From Psychrobacter immobilis (GTDB lineage Bacteria > Pseudomonadota > Gammaproteobacteria > Pseudomonadales > Moraxellaceae), in assembly GCA_904846145.1 (NCBI GenBank), contig CAJGZL010000001.1:744001-808000 (forward strand): a stretch of 64,000 nucleotides of DNA. The letters run 5' to 3'. Numbering within the stretch: position 1 is the stretch's first letter; each line of letters starts with the position of its first letter. Of the stretch, positions 18,272-27,671 are shown piece after piece. The notes below the pieces were generated by a model, which worked only from the letters and a program-made list of their open reading frames with translations, made no database searches and was not told the DNA's origin. Both the position numbers and the translations under genes were made by a program.

Positions 18272-18964
18272 TCAGTAATATTCCATTTTTCGTTGTTATT
18301 TTTATTTGATTATCTTTTATTAGAATAAAGACATAACTTCTCTGTCCTAATTTAATAAGAATTTTTATTTTTAATAAATTTTAGACAATAAAATACCGTT
18401 ATCTTTATTTAAACCAAATGAATGGCATCAATAAAAATATAAATTATTTTGATGAGTTTCAAAGAATAGAATAACTAAGGAGATGACGCTATTTCATATG
18501 ACTGAGTAATTACGACACAACAAAATAGGCTGTCGATAATACTCAATACCGTATTTAAGAGAGTGCTTACTACTATTGAGTAAAGCGAGTCTACTGTGCA
18601 GTTAACTTTATAGAGAGTGCTTAGAATAGATAGCTAAGGGTAGCCAAACCTCTGGAAGTCATTACTGCTGTCATTTTCTTAGTACATTCAATCTTTAAAA
18701 ACATCGTATTATTGGAATGGGACATAGTGATTCCTCCGTCAGTTATGGCTAATGGTCAAAGGTTGACCCTAGCAGATTAGATAAGATGTGTTATAGCAAA
18801 GCACTATAATCTTGTCGAATAATAATAACGCTTTAAAAATTAAAGTCAATATTTATTTTTAACTATCTCATAAATATATAATATATTTTTAAATTCATAT
18901 TATACACTTAAAACTACCTCAAATTTTATGCATGTTCATAAAATCAATGTTCAACTATTTATTA
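18272..18964. other. 693-bp region between rtcB and the LysE gene
   Basis: AT-rich apart from the candidate small ORF at 18621-18725. A 12-bp direct repeat AGAGAGTGCTTA occurs at 18558-18569 and 18612-18623; the second copy contains the stop codon of that ORF. No tRNA, terminator or IS remnant was recognised. Confidence 0.5.
18621..18725 (-). CDS. candidate 34-aa small protein upstream of rtcB
   Basis: On the minus strand an ATG at 18725 is preceded by GGAGG with a 7-base spacer, one of the best ribosome sites in the window. It opens 34 codons ending in TAA at 18621. The peptide starts MSHSNNTMFLKIECTKK and ends RGLATLSYLF; it is mildly basic with one Cys and a hydrophobic tail. I know no family for it. 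It could be an independent small protein, or a leader peptide for rtcB, whose start lies 350 bases downstream on the same strand. Confidence 0.4.
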   Translation of the reverse strand: MSHSNNTMFLKIECTKKMTAVMTSRGLATLSYLF

Positions 18965-19711
18965 TTAACTTATAAAATGACTAATCACTTCGAATAATAA
19001 TGCCGCTGCAATTAGCATAAAAATGACACCACACATTCTATTGAGCCAAGCTAAACGATTGCCAATATCGAGCCAACCCGCCAGCTTTTTGCCACCAAGG
19101 GTATAGATAATTTGCCAAATGGTTTCGCTTAAGAATAGCCCGATAGTGAGCAATATATATTGCGGCCAAAGCGGCGCGCTAAAATTAATAAACTTAGGAA
19201 AAAAAGCAGCAAAGAATAAAATAGCCTTTGGATTAGACAGTGATACCCAAACGCCCGTACGAAACAAAACCCTATTGCTAGGGCTAGATTTAGTCGCCGC
19301 GCTGGATAAACTACGGGGTTTAGGGTGCGACTGAGGGCTGTAGATAGTACTACCTTTTGCTTGGTCAAAATAATCCGCAGCGACCTCTGCACTCATCTCG
19401 CGAGCATCATCCATCAAACTACTATCACCACTATCACGCCATGAGCTTATCCCTAAATAAATAAGGTATATCGCACCGATTGTCTTGATAACCTCTAAAG
19501 CCCAAGGCTGTTGGCGACTGATAACATCCAGTCCTAGTAGCGTGGATAAAAGCAGCATAAACAGTCCAAGGCTCAGCCCTGCTAGCGTCCATACTGTACG
19601 TTTTACCCCATAATTCATGCCATATTGAAACGCCAACAGCATATTAGGACCTGGCGTTGCCGATATAAAAAATGTGCTAGCGAAGAATACTGCAAATAGA
19701 TGCCAAGACAT
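18965..19711 (-). CDS. LysE/RhtB-family amino-acid exporter
   Basis: Inner-membrane exporter of 248 aa with about six hydrophobic segments. The N-terminus has the family hallmark SATPGPNMLLAFQYGMNYG (about 18-36), followed by LGISSW near 91-96 and NPKAILFFAAFFPKFI (about 159-174). A polar loop of about 50 residues (about 97-148) between the third and fourth segments is longer than in typical RhtB proteins (around 205-210 aa) and accounts for the extra length. The substrate (homoserine, threonine, leucine or others) cannot be told. Monocistronic. Confidence 0.9.
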   Translation of the reverse strand: MSWHLFAVFFASTFFISATPGPNMLLAFQYGMNYGVKRTVWTLAGLSLGLFMLLLSTLLGLDVISRQQPWALEVIKTIGAIYLIYLGISSWRDSGDSSLMDDAREMSAEVAADYFDQAKGSTIYSPQSHPKPRSLSSAATKSSPSNRVLFRTGVWVSLSNPKAILFFAAFFPKFINFSAPLWPQYILLTIGLFLSETIWQIIYTLGGKKLAGWLDIGNRLAWLNRMCGVIFMLIAAALLFEVISHFIS

Positions 19712-19821
19712 CGACGAACCCCTAGTTTATTAATTAAAAATACTACAAATATAAAAAAGTAAACACCGCCATAATGACGGTGTATTTCACAGCAATAACT
19801 CTATCTAAAACACTTGCCGTA

Positions 19822-19849
19822 GGGTGGGTTAGCTCAAGCGTAACACACC
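19822..19849. repeat. REP-like palindrome
   Basis: Preceded by GTA, the arms GGTGGGTTA and GTAACACACC form an imperfect hairpin around a 9-base loop. The form (GTAGGGTGGGTTAGC... GTAACCCACC) resembles widespread REP elements mobilised by RAYT transposases. It lies just downstream of argE. Confidence 0.55.
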
Positions 19850-19865
19850 GATTCCAAAGTACAAA

Positions 19866-21101
19866 TCAATCAACTATACAACTCTCTAGCAAACGTTGCA
19901 GGAAAACATCGCAGCGCTCAAGCTCACTAAGCGCAACATACTCATCGGCTTTATGGGCTTGCTCAATACTACCTGGACCGCAGATGATCGTTGGAATACC
20001 TGCATCAGTAAACTGCCCGCCCTCAGTGGCATAAGCGACTTTATGACGCTTGTCATCGTCAACCAATGCAGCTATCAATTTTTGCAGCTCATCATTGGTA
20101 TTATCAGTCATGGCAGGCACGCTCTCTAGATGCTGTAGCTCAATACCTGTATCGGCCGAGCGCGCTTGCATCTGTGCGTTCAGCTCAGCGATTCTACTTT
20201 GAATAGGCGTCAATATATCGTCTTGCGTCATATGCGGCAGATTACGATAATCAAAGGTAAACTCGCATAGATTCGGGACAATATTAGTTGCCGTGCCGCC
20301 TTGTATTGTACCGACTGATAGCGTCGAGTACGGCACATCAAACAGCGCATCGCTATCATCACGATGGCTTAATTGCTCAGCCAAATCATCGACAAAGCCG
20401 ATCATTTTGCTAGCATAACTTATGGCATTGACGCCTTGAGTAGTCAATGATGAATGAGCAGACTTGCCATGGACGCGACAACGATATACCGCAATGCCTT
20501 TATGCGCCACCACCATTGTCATCAAAGTTGGCTCGCCCACGATACAGTAATCAGGCTGGATACCACGCGCAGCCAAATCAGCCAAGATGAGTGGCGCGCC
20601 CAGGCAGCCTACCTCTTCATCAAATGATAAAGCCAAATGAATAGGACGTTTTAACTTACCAGCCTTAGACAGCTCAACAGCTTGAGGTAATAGCATTAAT
20701 GCACAAGCGATAAAGCCTTTCATGTCGCATGATCCGCGCCCATAAAGCTTGTCACCACGAATAGTAGCGGTAAACGGATCAGAGCTCCAATCTTGCCCAT
20801 CGACAGGTACGACATCGGTATGACCCGATAGCACCAGCCCGCCATTTACCACATCGGCATTTTTACCTGCTGGTACGGTGACGAATAGATTGGCTTTATC
20901 TTGCGCTGCATTAAAAGTTAAATCGACTGCTAAGCCTAACTGCTCACAATAAGCCTGCACATCTTTAATCAAGGCTAGATTTGAATGACGACTCACGGTG
21001 TCAAAGCCAATCAAACGCGTCAGCCAGTCGATACTGTTTTGAGGATAATTTTTCATATCATTGCATAGGTTTTCTTCAATTTTACTAGTTGTTACAGCCA
21101 T
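19866..21101 (-). CDS. argE: acetylornithine deacetylase ArgE
   Basis: Zinc M20 peptidase-family enzyme releasing acetate from N-acetylornithine in arginine biosynthesis, cytoplasmic. It has 411 aa. Metal and catalytic motifs: SGHTDVVPVDG, GRGSCDMKGF, SFDEEVGCLGA (the catalytic Glu pair), GEPTLM, and the C-terminal ICGPGSIEQAHKADEYV. The dimerisation domain lies at about 200-310 (HGKSAHSS and following). The first 17 residues may be an extension, since conserved sequence begins near IDWLTRLIGFDT. No other arg gene is nearby. Confidence 0.92.
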   Translation of the reverse strand: MAVTTSKIEENLCNDMKNYPQNSIDWLTRLIGFDTVSRHSNLALIKDVQAYCEQLGLAVDLTFNAAQDKANLFVTVPAGKNADVVNGGLVLSGHTDVVPVDGQDWSSDPFTATIRGDKLYGRGSCDMKGFIACALMLLPQAVELSKAGKLKRPIHLALSFDEEVGCLGAPLILADLAARGIQPDYCIVGEPTLMTMVVAHKGIAVYRCRVHGKSAHSSLTTQGVNAISYASKMIGFVDDLAEQLSHRDDSDALFDVPYSTLSVGTIQGGTATNIVPNLCEFTFDYRNLPHMTQDDILTPIQSRIAELNAQMQARSADTGIELQHLESVPAMTDNTNDELQKLIAALVDDDKRHKVAYATEGGQFTDAGIPTIICGPGSIEQAHKADEYVALSELERCDVFLQRLLESCIVD

Positions 21102-21156
21102 TGGACGTCCCTTTTAACTTATCAAATCTAACAAACATAAGTAGTGCTTAGACTCA

Positions 21157-21639
21157 CTAATTTCGCTTTTGAGCGCGTATTTGCAACGCTTTAACTTGTT
21201 CATCTAAGCCTGCAACCGGCCCTTCAACTGGTATATTAGGTGCAACTTCTTGGATAGATAAACTACTAATTGGTGAGCTCGATGTTGCGCCAATCTCCGC
21301 CATCCACTCGCCTAACTGCTTAGAGGAGCTGATATAGACGATACGTCCAAGACCTGCCCAAGCATGCGCCGCCGAGCACATCGCACAGTGCTCACCTGAG
21401 GTATAAACCGTCGCTTGCGTACGAGCATCGGCAGTCATATTTTGCGCCGCCCAGCGCGCCACCGCAATCTCTGGATGATAAGTGGCATCGACCGTATTAG
21501 CACGATTACGATCCTCATTCATCACTGTGCCATCAGCGTCCACCAGTACGCTACCAAAAGGCTCATCGCCTGCTGCTAAAGCTTCCTCTGCCAGCTCAAT
21601 ACAGCGCTGCAAATGCTTTTTATCCTTATCGTTTAGCAT
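21157..21639 (-). CDS. nucleoside deaminase (cytidine/deoxycytidylate deaminase fold)
   Basis: A 160-aa cytoplasmic zinc deaminase. The ATG at 21639 is preferred because GGGAG lies six bases upstream; a frame to 21672 has no ribosome site. Zinc motifs are YHPEIAVAR (an HPE form of H[AP]E with catalytic Glu) and SGEHCAMCSAA (CxxC). The N-terminal EEALAAGDEPFGSVLVD is typical of guanine deaminase / tRNA adenosine deaminase relatives. The HPE and EHCAMC forms fit the guanine/isoguanine-type 'nucleoside deaminase' group more than TadA, which has HAE and PCxMC. The substrate is not certain. It ends 55 bases before argE on the same strand. Confidence 0.85.
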   Translation of the reverse strand: MLNDKDKKHLQRCIELAEEALAAGDEPFGSVLVDADGTVMNEDRNRANTVDATYHPEIAVARWAAQNMTADARTQATVYTSGEHCAMCSAAHAWAGLGRIVYISSSKQLGEWMAEIGATSSSPISSLSIQEVAPNIPVEGPVAGLDEQVKALQIRAQKRN

Positions 21640-21688
21640 TTTATACTCCCACTTATGATTATCTACGTCCATACTGTAATAGCCAATA

Positions 21689-22366
21689 TTAAGACGGATT
21701 ATTCTGATTCATCACATCTAACACAGGTGGTATAGATTTTGACTTATTATTTGGCTTACCATTAGCGACTTGACTTTCTGCTTGCTGCTCTTTGGCCGTT
21801 TTGGCATCGATGGCTAGGCCTGCAATCAACGCGATATCTTTTACAGGTTTGCGGGTGCGGGTAGCAAAGCTGACAGGAACCATACGCGCGAACTCATAAA
21901 TATGCAGGTAGGACTCCTCGCCACCCTCAAAATCTTCTTCATCTTCTAGTCTAATAGCGCCAATCTTTGCCAAATCAGTCAGCATTTCATTCTCTTCAGC
22001 CGTCAAACGACAATCGGTAATGCCAAAGCCGGTCATAAAACCATTCGCCCACTGTTTCAGTGCCATTACGCGCTCGTATAAATCATGTTCATCATCAGGA
22101 ACTAAGGGCGTAAAGGCATAAGCATCGTCTTTATCTTTAAGCTGAAATACGGTGTCCTCAGCCTCTTCCGTCAATAGCGTCAAGGCAGGCTCTGGCAGCG
22201 GCGCAAAGCTTAGCTCCTCAAGTACTCTCGCCCAGCCTTCACTATCTGGCGCATCACAAGCCGTCATAAGGCCTGTCATCAGTCCATGCAACTCACTGAT
22301 GCTCACATCCGTCCACTCTTCAAAGACTGTTAACCAAGTATTCCAGCCTGAAATGTTATCATTCAT
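21689..22366 (-). CDS. UPF0149 (YgfB/YecA) family protein
   Basis: A 225-aa soluble acidic protein of the UPF0149 family, visible from ISELHGLMTGLMTACD near residues 18-33 and KQWANGFMTGFGI near 107-119. The C-terminal 30 residues are polar and extra. In Pseudomonas and E. coli the homologue (ygfB) sits next to and divergent from the zapA locus; the same arrangement is seen here, with the coiled-coil gene and zapA starting 232 bases away on the other strand. Molecular role unclear; YgfB of P. aeruginosa affects expression of ampDh3. Confidence 0.88.
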   Translation of the reverse strand: MNDNISGWNTWLTVFEEWTDVSISELHGLMTGLMTACDAPDSEGWARVLEELSFAPLPEPALTLLTEEAEDTVFQLKDKDDAYAFTPLVPDDEHDLYERVMALKQWANGFMTGFGITDCRLTAEENEMLTDLAKIGAIRLEDEEDFEGGEESYLHIYEFARMVPVSFATRTRKPVKDIALIAGLAIDAKTAKEQQAESQVANGKPNNKSKSIPPVLDVMNQNNPS

Positions 22367-22598
22367 AAAATTATCCTAATTATTATTAATTACCCAATAG
22401 TGACTACTAAAAGTCGCCAAAAAACACTTATAACAAATAAGCTATCTGCTATATAAAGTATTATTGGCAATATAGAGGGCTGTGAGTTTGTTGATGAATT
22501 ACGGTGTTGATATAGCTATTATGCGGTCACCTATGGCATTATTAAACGGATAACTATAAATTCATTCACACCCTACTGGTTAAGGATAGAAACTGACT

Positions 22599-23039
22599 AT
22601 GTATGAACACCTAAAAGTCTTAGAAAAAATGGTACTCGATATCAAAAAGCAGTATCAGCTGGTCAGTGATGAGCTAAATACCCTCAAACAAAAGCCTAAT
22701 ACTGATCCAAAAGAGCTATCCGCGCTAAAGGCTAAGCTTGATACTAGCTTTGCTGAACGTGATGCCAGTAAAAAACAACTCAATGATCTGGATAATCGCT
22801 ATCAAAGCCTAGCTGAAGCTCATCATATGATAGGTGAAGAGCAAGACAAGCTGCACACTCAATTGGCTGATTTGCAGCAAAAAAATAAAGATTTGCAACA
22901 GCAAAATGAGTCGCTTGCTCAACAAAATGGTGAGCTACAGCAGCAAAATCATGACTTGCAAGAAAAAAACCAGCTAGCAGCTGAACGTACTCAAGTGGTG
23001 CTCCAGCGTCTAACTCGTATCGATCAGATGGAGAGTTAA
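22599..23039 (+). CDS. coiled-coil protein, ZapB-like, upstream of zapA
   Basis: A 146-aa protein that is almost entirely predicted coiled coil. Heptad-spaced Leu runs through the whole length, and the C-terminal half has repeated LQQxN units (LQQKN, LQQQN, LAQQN, LQQQN, LQEKN). The N-terminal 30 residues (MYEHLKVLEKMVLDIKKQY) resemble the short ZapB/TIGR02449 proteins found before zapA in other gammaproteobacteria, but this one is about twice as long. By position it is probably a cell-division accessory protein acting with ZapA at the Z ring. GGATAG precedes the ATG. Likely co-transcribed with zapA (66-base gap). Confidence 0.75.
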   Translation: MYEHLKVLEKMVLDIKKQYQLVSDELNTLKQKPNTDPKELSALKAKLDTSFAERDASKKQLNDLDNRYQSLAEAHHMIGEEQDKLHTQLADLQQKNKDLQQQNESLAQQNGELQQQNHDLQEKNQLAAERTQVVLQRLTRIDQMES

Positions 23040-23105
23040 GCTTAGATTAACAACTACTGAATTAACTTTATTCTCATTATATTTTAAAACACTGTAGGAT
23101 TTTTT

Positions 23106-23609
23106 ATGACTGATAATACTTTTGACGATAAAAAAATGCCGCCGACAAAAACTGTGGCATCAGATCAAACTAAGGCTAATGAGCCAAAAACAGATAATGC
23201 TAATAAGTCAGCGTCCACTACAAGCTCGGCTACTGATGCTAGTGCTTCAGCCAGTAAAAGCACAGCTAACAAAGCTAATAGCAGTGCCACTTCTAAAACA
23301 GCAGCAAAGCCTGAAGCGGCAATGAAAAAGGTCGATATCGCCATCGCTGGAGTCAATTATAGCGTCTTCTGCCCTGTCAATGAGGAGAGCGAATTACGAG
23401 AAGCTGTCTACTATATCAACGACTTTACGGTCAATATCAAGCGAGAATCGCCAAATCTAAAGCAAGAAAATCTATTGGTATTAGCGTGCTTAAACTTATA
23501 TGAAAAGATTCATGCCAATAATAAAATGGATGTCACACGTAAGCAAGATTCTGATCAAACCGAAGCTTTATTAAATAAAGTAATAGCGGACGCTCAGTCT
23601 ATATTATAA
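23106..23609 (+). CDS. zapA: cell division protein ZapA with long N-terminal extension
   Basis: ZapA crosslinks FtsZ filaments. The ZapA domain occupies about residues 74-140 (KKVDIAIAGVNYSVFCP, then LREAVYYINDF and ENLLVLACLNLYEKIH), with a further helix to 167. Usual ZapA is about 100-110 aa; here about 70 extra N-terminal residues are rich in Ala, Ser, Thr, Lys and Asn and look disordered. The ATG at 23106 is supported by GTAGGAT upstream. A shorter start at the internal ATG before KKVDIAIAG (residue 73) is possible but has a weaker ribosome site. No 6S RNA gene follows, unlike in many relatives. Confidence 0.9.
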   Translation: MTDNTFDDKKMPPTKTVASDQTKANEPKTDNANKSASTTSSATDASASASKSTANKANSSATSKTAAKPEAAMKKVDIAIAGVNYSVFCPVNEESELREAVYYINDFTVNIKRESPNLKQENLLVLACLNLYEKIHANNKMDVTRKQDSDQTEALLNKVIADAQSIL

Positions 23610-23653
23610 ATAGTATTTGCTAAGCTTAAAGTGCTCTCCAGTGAATAATGCGC

Positions 23654-23956
23654 TTAGGGCTGATAGCTCCTACCGGCATGAAAGGCGGCTTGATGCTCAT
23701 AATTGCAGAAAAACAGCGTATTATCTGCCCTATCATTAGTATCCGCGTCAATGATAGTAGACTCAGGTACTATAGCATTGGTCTCTAGTACTCCGCGATA
23801 TTCGGCTAAGCTGTGACCACAAAAGTCGCAATGACGCGGCTCTGTCACATCGCCTTTTTGCGGCATCATACTCTTAGGCGCACGCGGGTACATGACTTTA
23901 TAAAAGAGCCACATGCAGATCCAGACTATGATAATTATAATAACAACAGCAAACAC
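23654..23956 (-). CDS. PP0621-family membrane-anchored zinc-binding-like protein
   Basis: A 100-aa protein with an N-terminal transmembrane helix (about 2-21, very Ile/Val-rich) and a cytoplasmic-type domain with HCDFCGHSLAEYRG (CxxC) and FFCNYEHQAAFHAGRS. These Cys/His pairs suggest a zinc site, as in the PP0621 family (CxxCG ... FCSxEH). Function unknown. It is convergent with zapA, with 44 bases between. Confidence 0.78.
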   Translation of the reverse strand: MFAVVIIIIIVWICMWLFYKVMYPRAPKSMMPQKGDVTEPRHCDFCGHSLAEYRGVLETNAIVPESTIIDADTNDRADNTLFFCNYEHQAAFHAGRSYQP

Positions 23957-24060
23957 GGCAATGCTCCTTTGAATACCTGTTAACGATTATGACCATAGCT
24001 TAAAGTTTACTGTAAATTGACCTATCAGCACAATTATTAGCTCAAATAAAACCATTTGCT

Positions 24061-24108
24061 ATAAAAAACGGCGCGGCCTTGATGATAAGTAGCAGCGCCA
24101 TTTTTTAT
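24061..24108. terminator. bidirectional terminator downstream of glyS
   Basis: ATAAAAAA-C-GGCGC pairs with GCGCC-A-TTTTTTAT with one mismatch and a 20-base loop. It lies about 150 bases past the glyS stop, before the PP0621-family promoter. Confidence 0.75.
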
Positions 24109-24260
24109 GCTCTGCAATGTGAGCTATCAGAGTCAGTGAGTGTAGCTAGCTTATACCATTCCCAAAAATTAGAGTGGCGCGGCAAACTTGTGCAAGTAAT
24201 ACATCTAGTAGACTTAGCAAGTTTAACAATGTCAATCGTACTCTTTGGTTTTGGTATTAT

Positions 24261-26354
24261 TTATAATTGTAGCTCACTAATATCAGCCACAGTTAAGAAT
24301 AATGCACGTACTTGTTTGAGCAGTGCTAAGCGATTGCCTTTGAGTGCAGCATCTTCACTATTCACCATCACATCATCAAAGAATTGCGTCAGTGGCTCAT
24401 CTAGACTCGCAAGCTTTTGCAAGATTTGGGTGTAATCAGCCTCTTTAAGTAAAGGCGCTAATGCTGCCTGTGCTTGGTTCACTGCACGATACAGCTGTTG
24501 CTCGGCAGGCTCAGACAATAGCGACTCATCGATATTATCAGCCACTTGCGCCTCAGACTTAGCCAAAATATTAGCCACACGCTTATTAGAGTCGGCCAGC
24601 TTAGAGGCTTGCGGCAATTCACTAAAGGCTTGCACCGCGCGAATACGTTGATCAAAATCTAGCGGCATGTGCGGATTAATCGCTTGTACTGCCTGAATAG
24701 TATCGACACTGACACCCTGCTCAGTGTACATCGCCCGATAGCGTGAATTCAAAAAGGTGATGACTTGAGTAAAGGTATCACCCATCTTGATAGTGGCATC
24801 ATTATCAGCGCTAGAGTAATTCTTAATCGCCTGCTCAACGAGCGCTACTAAGTTAATGGGCAGCTGCTTCTCTATTAAAATACGTAGAATACCAATGGCT
24901 GAGCGACGTAAACTAAACGGATCTTTTGAGCCTGTTGGCGCTTGGTCGATAGCAAAAATACCTACTAGCGTGTCCAAACGGTCTGCCAGTGCCAGACAGA
25001 TACCAATTGGCGTTTGTGGTAGCACATCACCACTGAACTTGGGCAGATACTGCTCTTGCAAGCTGGCAGCAACGGCTTCAGGCTCATTATTTAAGCGGGC
25101 ATAATAAGTACCTGCAATCCCTTGCAACTCAGGATATTCACCGACTAGCGAGCTTGCTAAGTCAGCCTTGGACAGTATAGCTGCGCGTACGGTCTCATCG
25201 ATATCGATCTGCACACCTTGCTCTAGCATGAGGGTCGCGATAAAAGCAGCTAGCTTGGCAATACGCTCGGACTTTTGCCAGATAGTGCCTAACTTATCTT
25301 GAAATACTCGTGTCTTGAGGCTCTCAGTTAATGCAAATAAAGGCTGTTTTTGATCTTGCAGGAAGAAAAACTCTGCATCAGCTAAACGAGGACGGACGAC
25401 TTTCTCATTACCTTCAACAATTTGGTTGGGGTCTTTGGATTCGATATTAGTTATAAATATAAAGTACGGTAGCAGCTTGCCTTGTTTGTCGGTCAAGCAA
25501 AAATACTTTTGATCGGCTTGCATGGTTGAGATTAGTGCCTCTTGTGGCACTTGCAAAAACCGCGGCTCAAAACTTGCGCGCAATGCAATAGGGAAATCAA
25601 CTAGCGCGGTCACTTCATCGAGCAACCCTTGTGGCACGATTGCCTTTGCATTCACCTGATCGGCTAAAGTTTTTACTTGATTATTAATCAGCGTTCTACG
25701 CTTATCAAAATTCGCAATAACTTTTAAGCTTTGCAGCAGCGACTCGTAATTATCGGCATGGTCAATAGCGTGATAATCGGGACTATGAAAGCGATGACCG
25801 CGCGTCTGAGTGCCTGTTTGCTGACCTTGAATCGTCGCCTCAACGAGCTGGTCATCTTGCATCAAGACCGCCCACTGTACGGGACGCACGAACTCCTCTC
25901 TTGAGCTGCCCGAACGCATACGCTTGGCAATCGGCAGATTATCTAGTGCGGTTTGTAGTATCTGTGGTAGTAGCTCAGTGACCGCTTGCCCGTGAATGGT
26001 TTGCTCGTAGCCGACGTAATCGCCTTTATCCGTGTTGATAGTGATAAGCTCACTTGGATCAATACCTAAACCCTTGGCGAAACCAATGGCGGCGCGGCTT
26101 GGATTACCCTCCGCGTCAAATGCCGCTTTTATCGCAGGTCCACGCTTTTGCTCGCTACGATCAGGCTGCTTTTCACTGATACCTTGAATTTGTAGTGCCA
26201 AGCGACGCGGCGCGGCAAAGGCTCTGATGCTCTCGAAGCTAATGTCAGCATTTTTTAACTGATCCGTAACGCTGGTTTGTAGCGCATCACGTAGGGGTTT
26301 TAGACTTTTTGGCGGCAGCTCTTCACACCCCAACTCAAACAAAATCGTACTCAT
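24261..26354 (-). CDS. glyS: glycyl-tRNA synthetase beta subunit
   Basis: Beta chain of the bacterial alpha2beta2 glycyl-tRNA synthetase, involved in tRNA recognition. It has 697 aa, the normal length. Typical features are the N-terminal LFELGCEELPPKSLKPL, the PRRLALQI segment, and GSKDPFSLRRSAIGILRIL in the HD-like/anticodon-binding region (about 480-500). It starts 9 bases after glyQ, so both are one operon in the usual glyQ-glyS order. Confidence 0.97.
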   Translation of the reverse strand: MSTILFELGCEELPPKSLKPLRDALQTSVTDQLKNADISFESIRAFAAPRRLALQIQGISEKQPDRSEQKRGPAIKAAFDAEGNPSRAAIGFAKGLGIDPSELITINTDKGDYVGYEQTIHGQAVTELLPQILQTALDNLPIAKRMRSGSSREEFVRPVQWAVLMQDDQLVEATIQGQQTGTQTRGHRFHSPDYHAIDHADNYESLLQSLKVIANFDKRRTLINNQVKTLADQVNAKAIVPQGLLDEVTALVDFPIALRASFEPRFLQVPQEALISTMQADQKYFCLTDKQGKLLPYFIFITNIESKDPNQIVEGNEKVVRPRLADAEFFFLQDQKQPLFALTESLKTRVFQDKLGTIWQKSERIAKLAAFIATLMLEQGVQIDIDETVRAAILSKADLASSLVGEYPELQGIAGTYYARLNNEPEAVAASLQEQYLPKFSGDVLPQTPIGICLALADRLDTLVGIFAIDQAPTGSKDPFSLRRSAIGILRILIEKQLPINLVALVEQAIKNYSSADNDATIKMGDTFTQVITFLNSRYRAMYTEQGVSVDTIQAVQAINPHMPLDFDQRIRAVQAFSELPQASKLADSNKRVANILAKSEAQVADNIDESLLSEPAEQQLYRAVNQAQAALAPLLKEADYTQILQKLASLDEPLTQFFDDVMVNSEDAALKGNRLALLKQVRALFLTVADISELQL

Positions 26355-26363
26355 GGGATGCTC

Positions 26364-27377
26364 CTATTTATCGTTGTTGTTTTTGGCAGGTTTGTTATCA
26401 TTATTTTGTTTATCAGCTTGCTCATCAGCTTTTGGCAAGTACTTATCCAAAGCGGCTTGGCGATGTTCATCATCGGCTAGTGGGAAGCCAAGCTTAGCGC
26501 GCGCCTCGACATAGCCTAATGCGACTTTACGCGCTAGTGTACGTACTCGCAGAATAAAACGCTGACGTTCGGTAACTGAAATCGCGCCACGCGCGTCCAA
26601 TAAATTAAAGGCATGTGAGGCTTTTAGCACCATCTCATAAGCAGGCAGTGGTAAACCCTCAGCCACTAGCTTATCGGCTTGCTGCTCATAAAAGTCAAAA
26701 AACTCGCTCATCTTCGGTACATCAGCGTGTTCAAAGTTATAGGTTGACTGCTCAACTTCATTTTGATGAAACACATCGCCATAAGTGACTCGCCCAAATT
26801 CACCATCCGCCCAGACTAGATCATAAACGCTATCGACGCCTTGCACATACATTGCCAAGCGCTCAAGACCATAAGTAATCTCACCCGTTACTGGGAAGCA
26901 CTCAATACCACCGACTTGCTGGAAATACGTAAACTGGGTGACTTCCATACCGTTGAGCCAGATCTCCCAACCCAGTCCCCACGCACCAAGCGTTGGCGAC
27001 TCCCAGTTGTCTTCTACAAACCGTATATCATGTATCAGCGGATCAATGCCGATCGCCCTCAATGAGTCCAAATACAGCTCTTGAATATTAGGCGGATTAG
27101 GCTTGAGCACCACTTGAAACTGATAATAATGCTGCAAGCGATTCGGATTATCACCATAGCGCCCATCTGTTGGACGGCGTGAAGGCTGTACATAAGCGGC
27201 GTTCCAGCGCTCAGGACCTAAAGAGCGCAAGAAGGTTGCGGTATGAAAAGTACCTGCACCGACCTCCATGTCATAAGGCTGCAAGACTACGCAGCCCTTG
27301 GAAGCCCAGTAATTTTGTAGCGTTAAGATCAAGTCTTGAAAGGTTAAAGTTTGAGAGTTTATAGCTTGGGAAGTCAT
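26364..27377 (-). CDS. glyQ: glycyl-tRNA synthetase alpha subunit
   Basis: Class II aminoacyl-tRNA synthetase catalytic chain that activates glycine. 337 aa; conserved blocks are [25 protein letters not shown] (near residues 15-40), [19 protein letters not shown] (motif 2 region) and [10 protein letters not shown] (motif 3). The C-terminal 30 residues are a polar Lys/Asn/Asp tail beyond the usual end. Operon with glyS. The single tRNA in this window is also a glycine tRNA, at 36.2 kb, but is not linked. Confidence 0.97.
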   Translation of the reverse strand: MTSQAINSQTLTFQDLILTLQNYWASKGCVVLQPYDMEVGAGTFHTATFLRSLGPERWNAAYVQPSRRPTDGRYGDNPNRLQHYYQFQVVLKPNPPNIQELYLDSLRAIGIDPLIHDIRFVEDNWESPTLGAWGLGWEIWLNGMEVTQFTYFQQVGGIECFPVTGEITYGLERLAMYVQGVDSVYDLVWADGEFGRVTYGDVFHQNEVEQSTYNFEHADVPKMSEFFDFYEQQADKLVAEGLPLPAYEMVLKASHAFNLLDARGAISVTERQRFILRVRTLARKVALGYVEARAKLGFPLADDEHRQAALDKYLPKADEQADKQNNDNKPAKNNNDK

Positions 27378-27536
27378 AGGAAAATCGCTGTGGAATGAAT
27401 AGAGTGAGACAAAGCTTGAATAAACATTATTAAAAACTATTTAGCCCTGTATGGCTAAGTATTGGTTTAACTGCCTACCTTACTAAAAAATGGCTATTTT
27501 AGCTATATTTACCCTAACTAATTTTTACGAAGGCAG

Positions 27537-27572
27537 CAAAAAAATACCCAAATGAATAAACATTTGGGTAGG
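27537..27572 (-). terminator. terminator originally serving pspC
   Basis: A perfect 10-bp stem (TACCCAAATG / CATTTGGGTA) with a 6-base loop is followed on the minus strand by seven T. Before the IS at 27672 arrived, it lay about 100 bases past the pspC stop. It is now over 1.1 kb away. Confidence 0.75.
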
Positions 27573-27671
27573 AGGAAAAGTGTAATACAGTATCCTGTTT
27601 GAACAGGCTTTTTGTTTTTGGTGAAGCTTTTTTCTAAAACGTTAACTTTGCTTATAAGACACGACTATTGA

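Noticed and set aside
23165..23356. 63-aa minus-strand hydrophobic frame over zapA
   Set aside because: It is antisense to the low-complexity Ala/Ser/Thr tail of ZapA, which gives Leu/Ala-rich shadows.
23610..23653. Possible 6S RNA gene after zapA, as in Pseudomonas and E. coli
   Set aside because: Only 44 bases separate zapA from the convergent gene, and no 6S-like long hairpin was visible.
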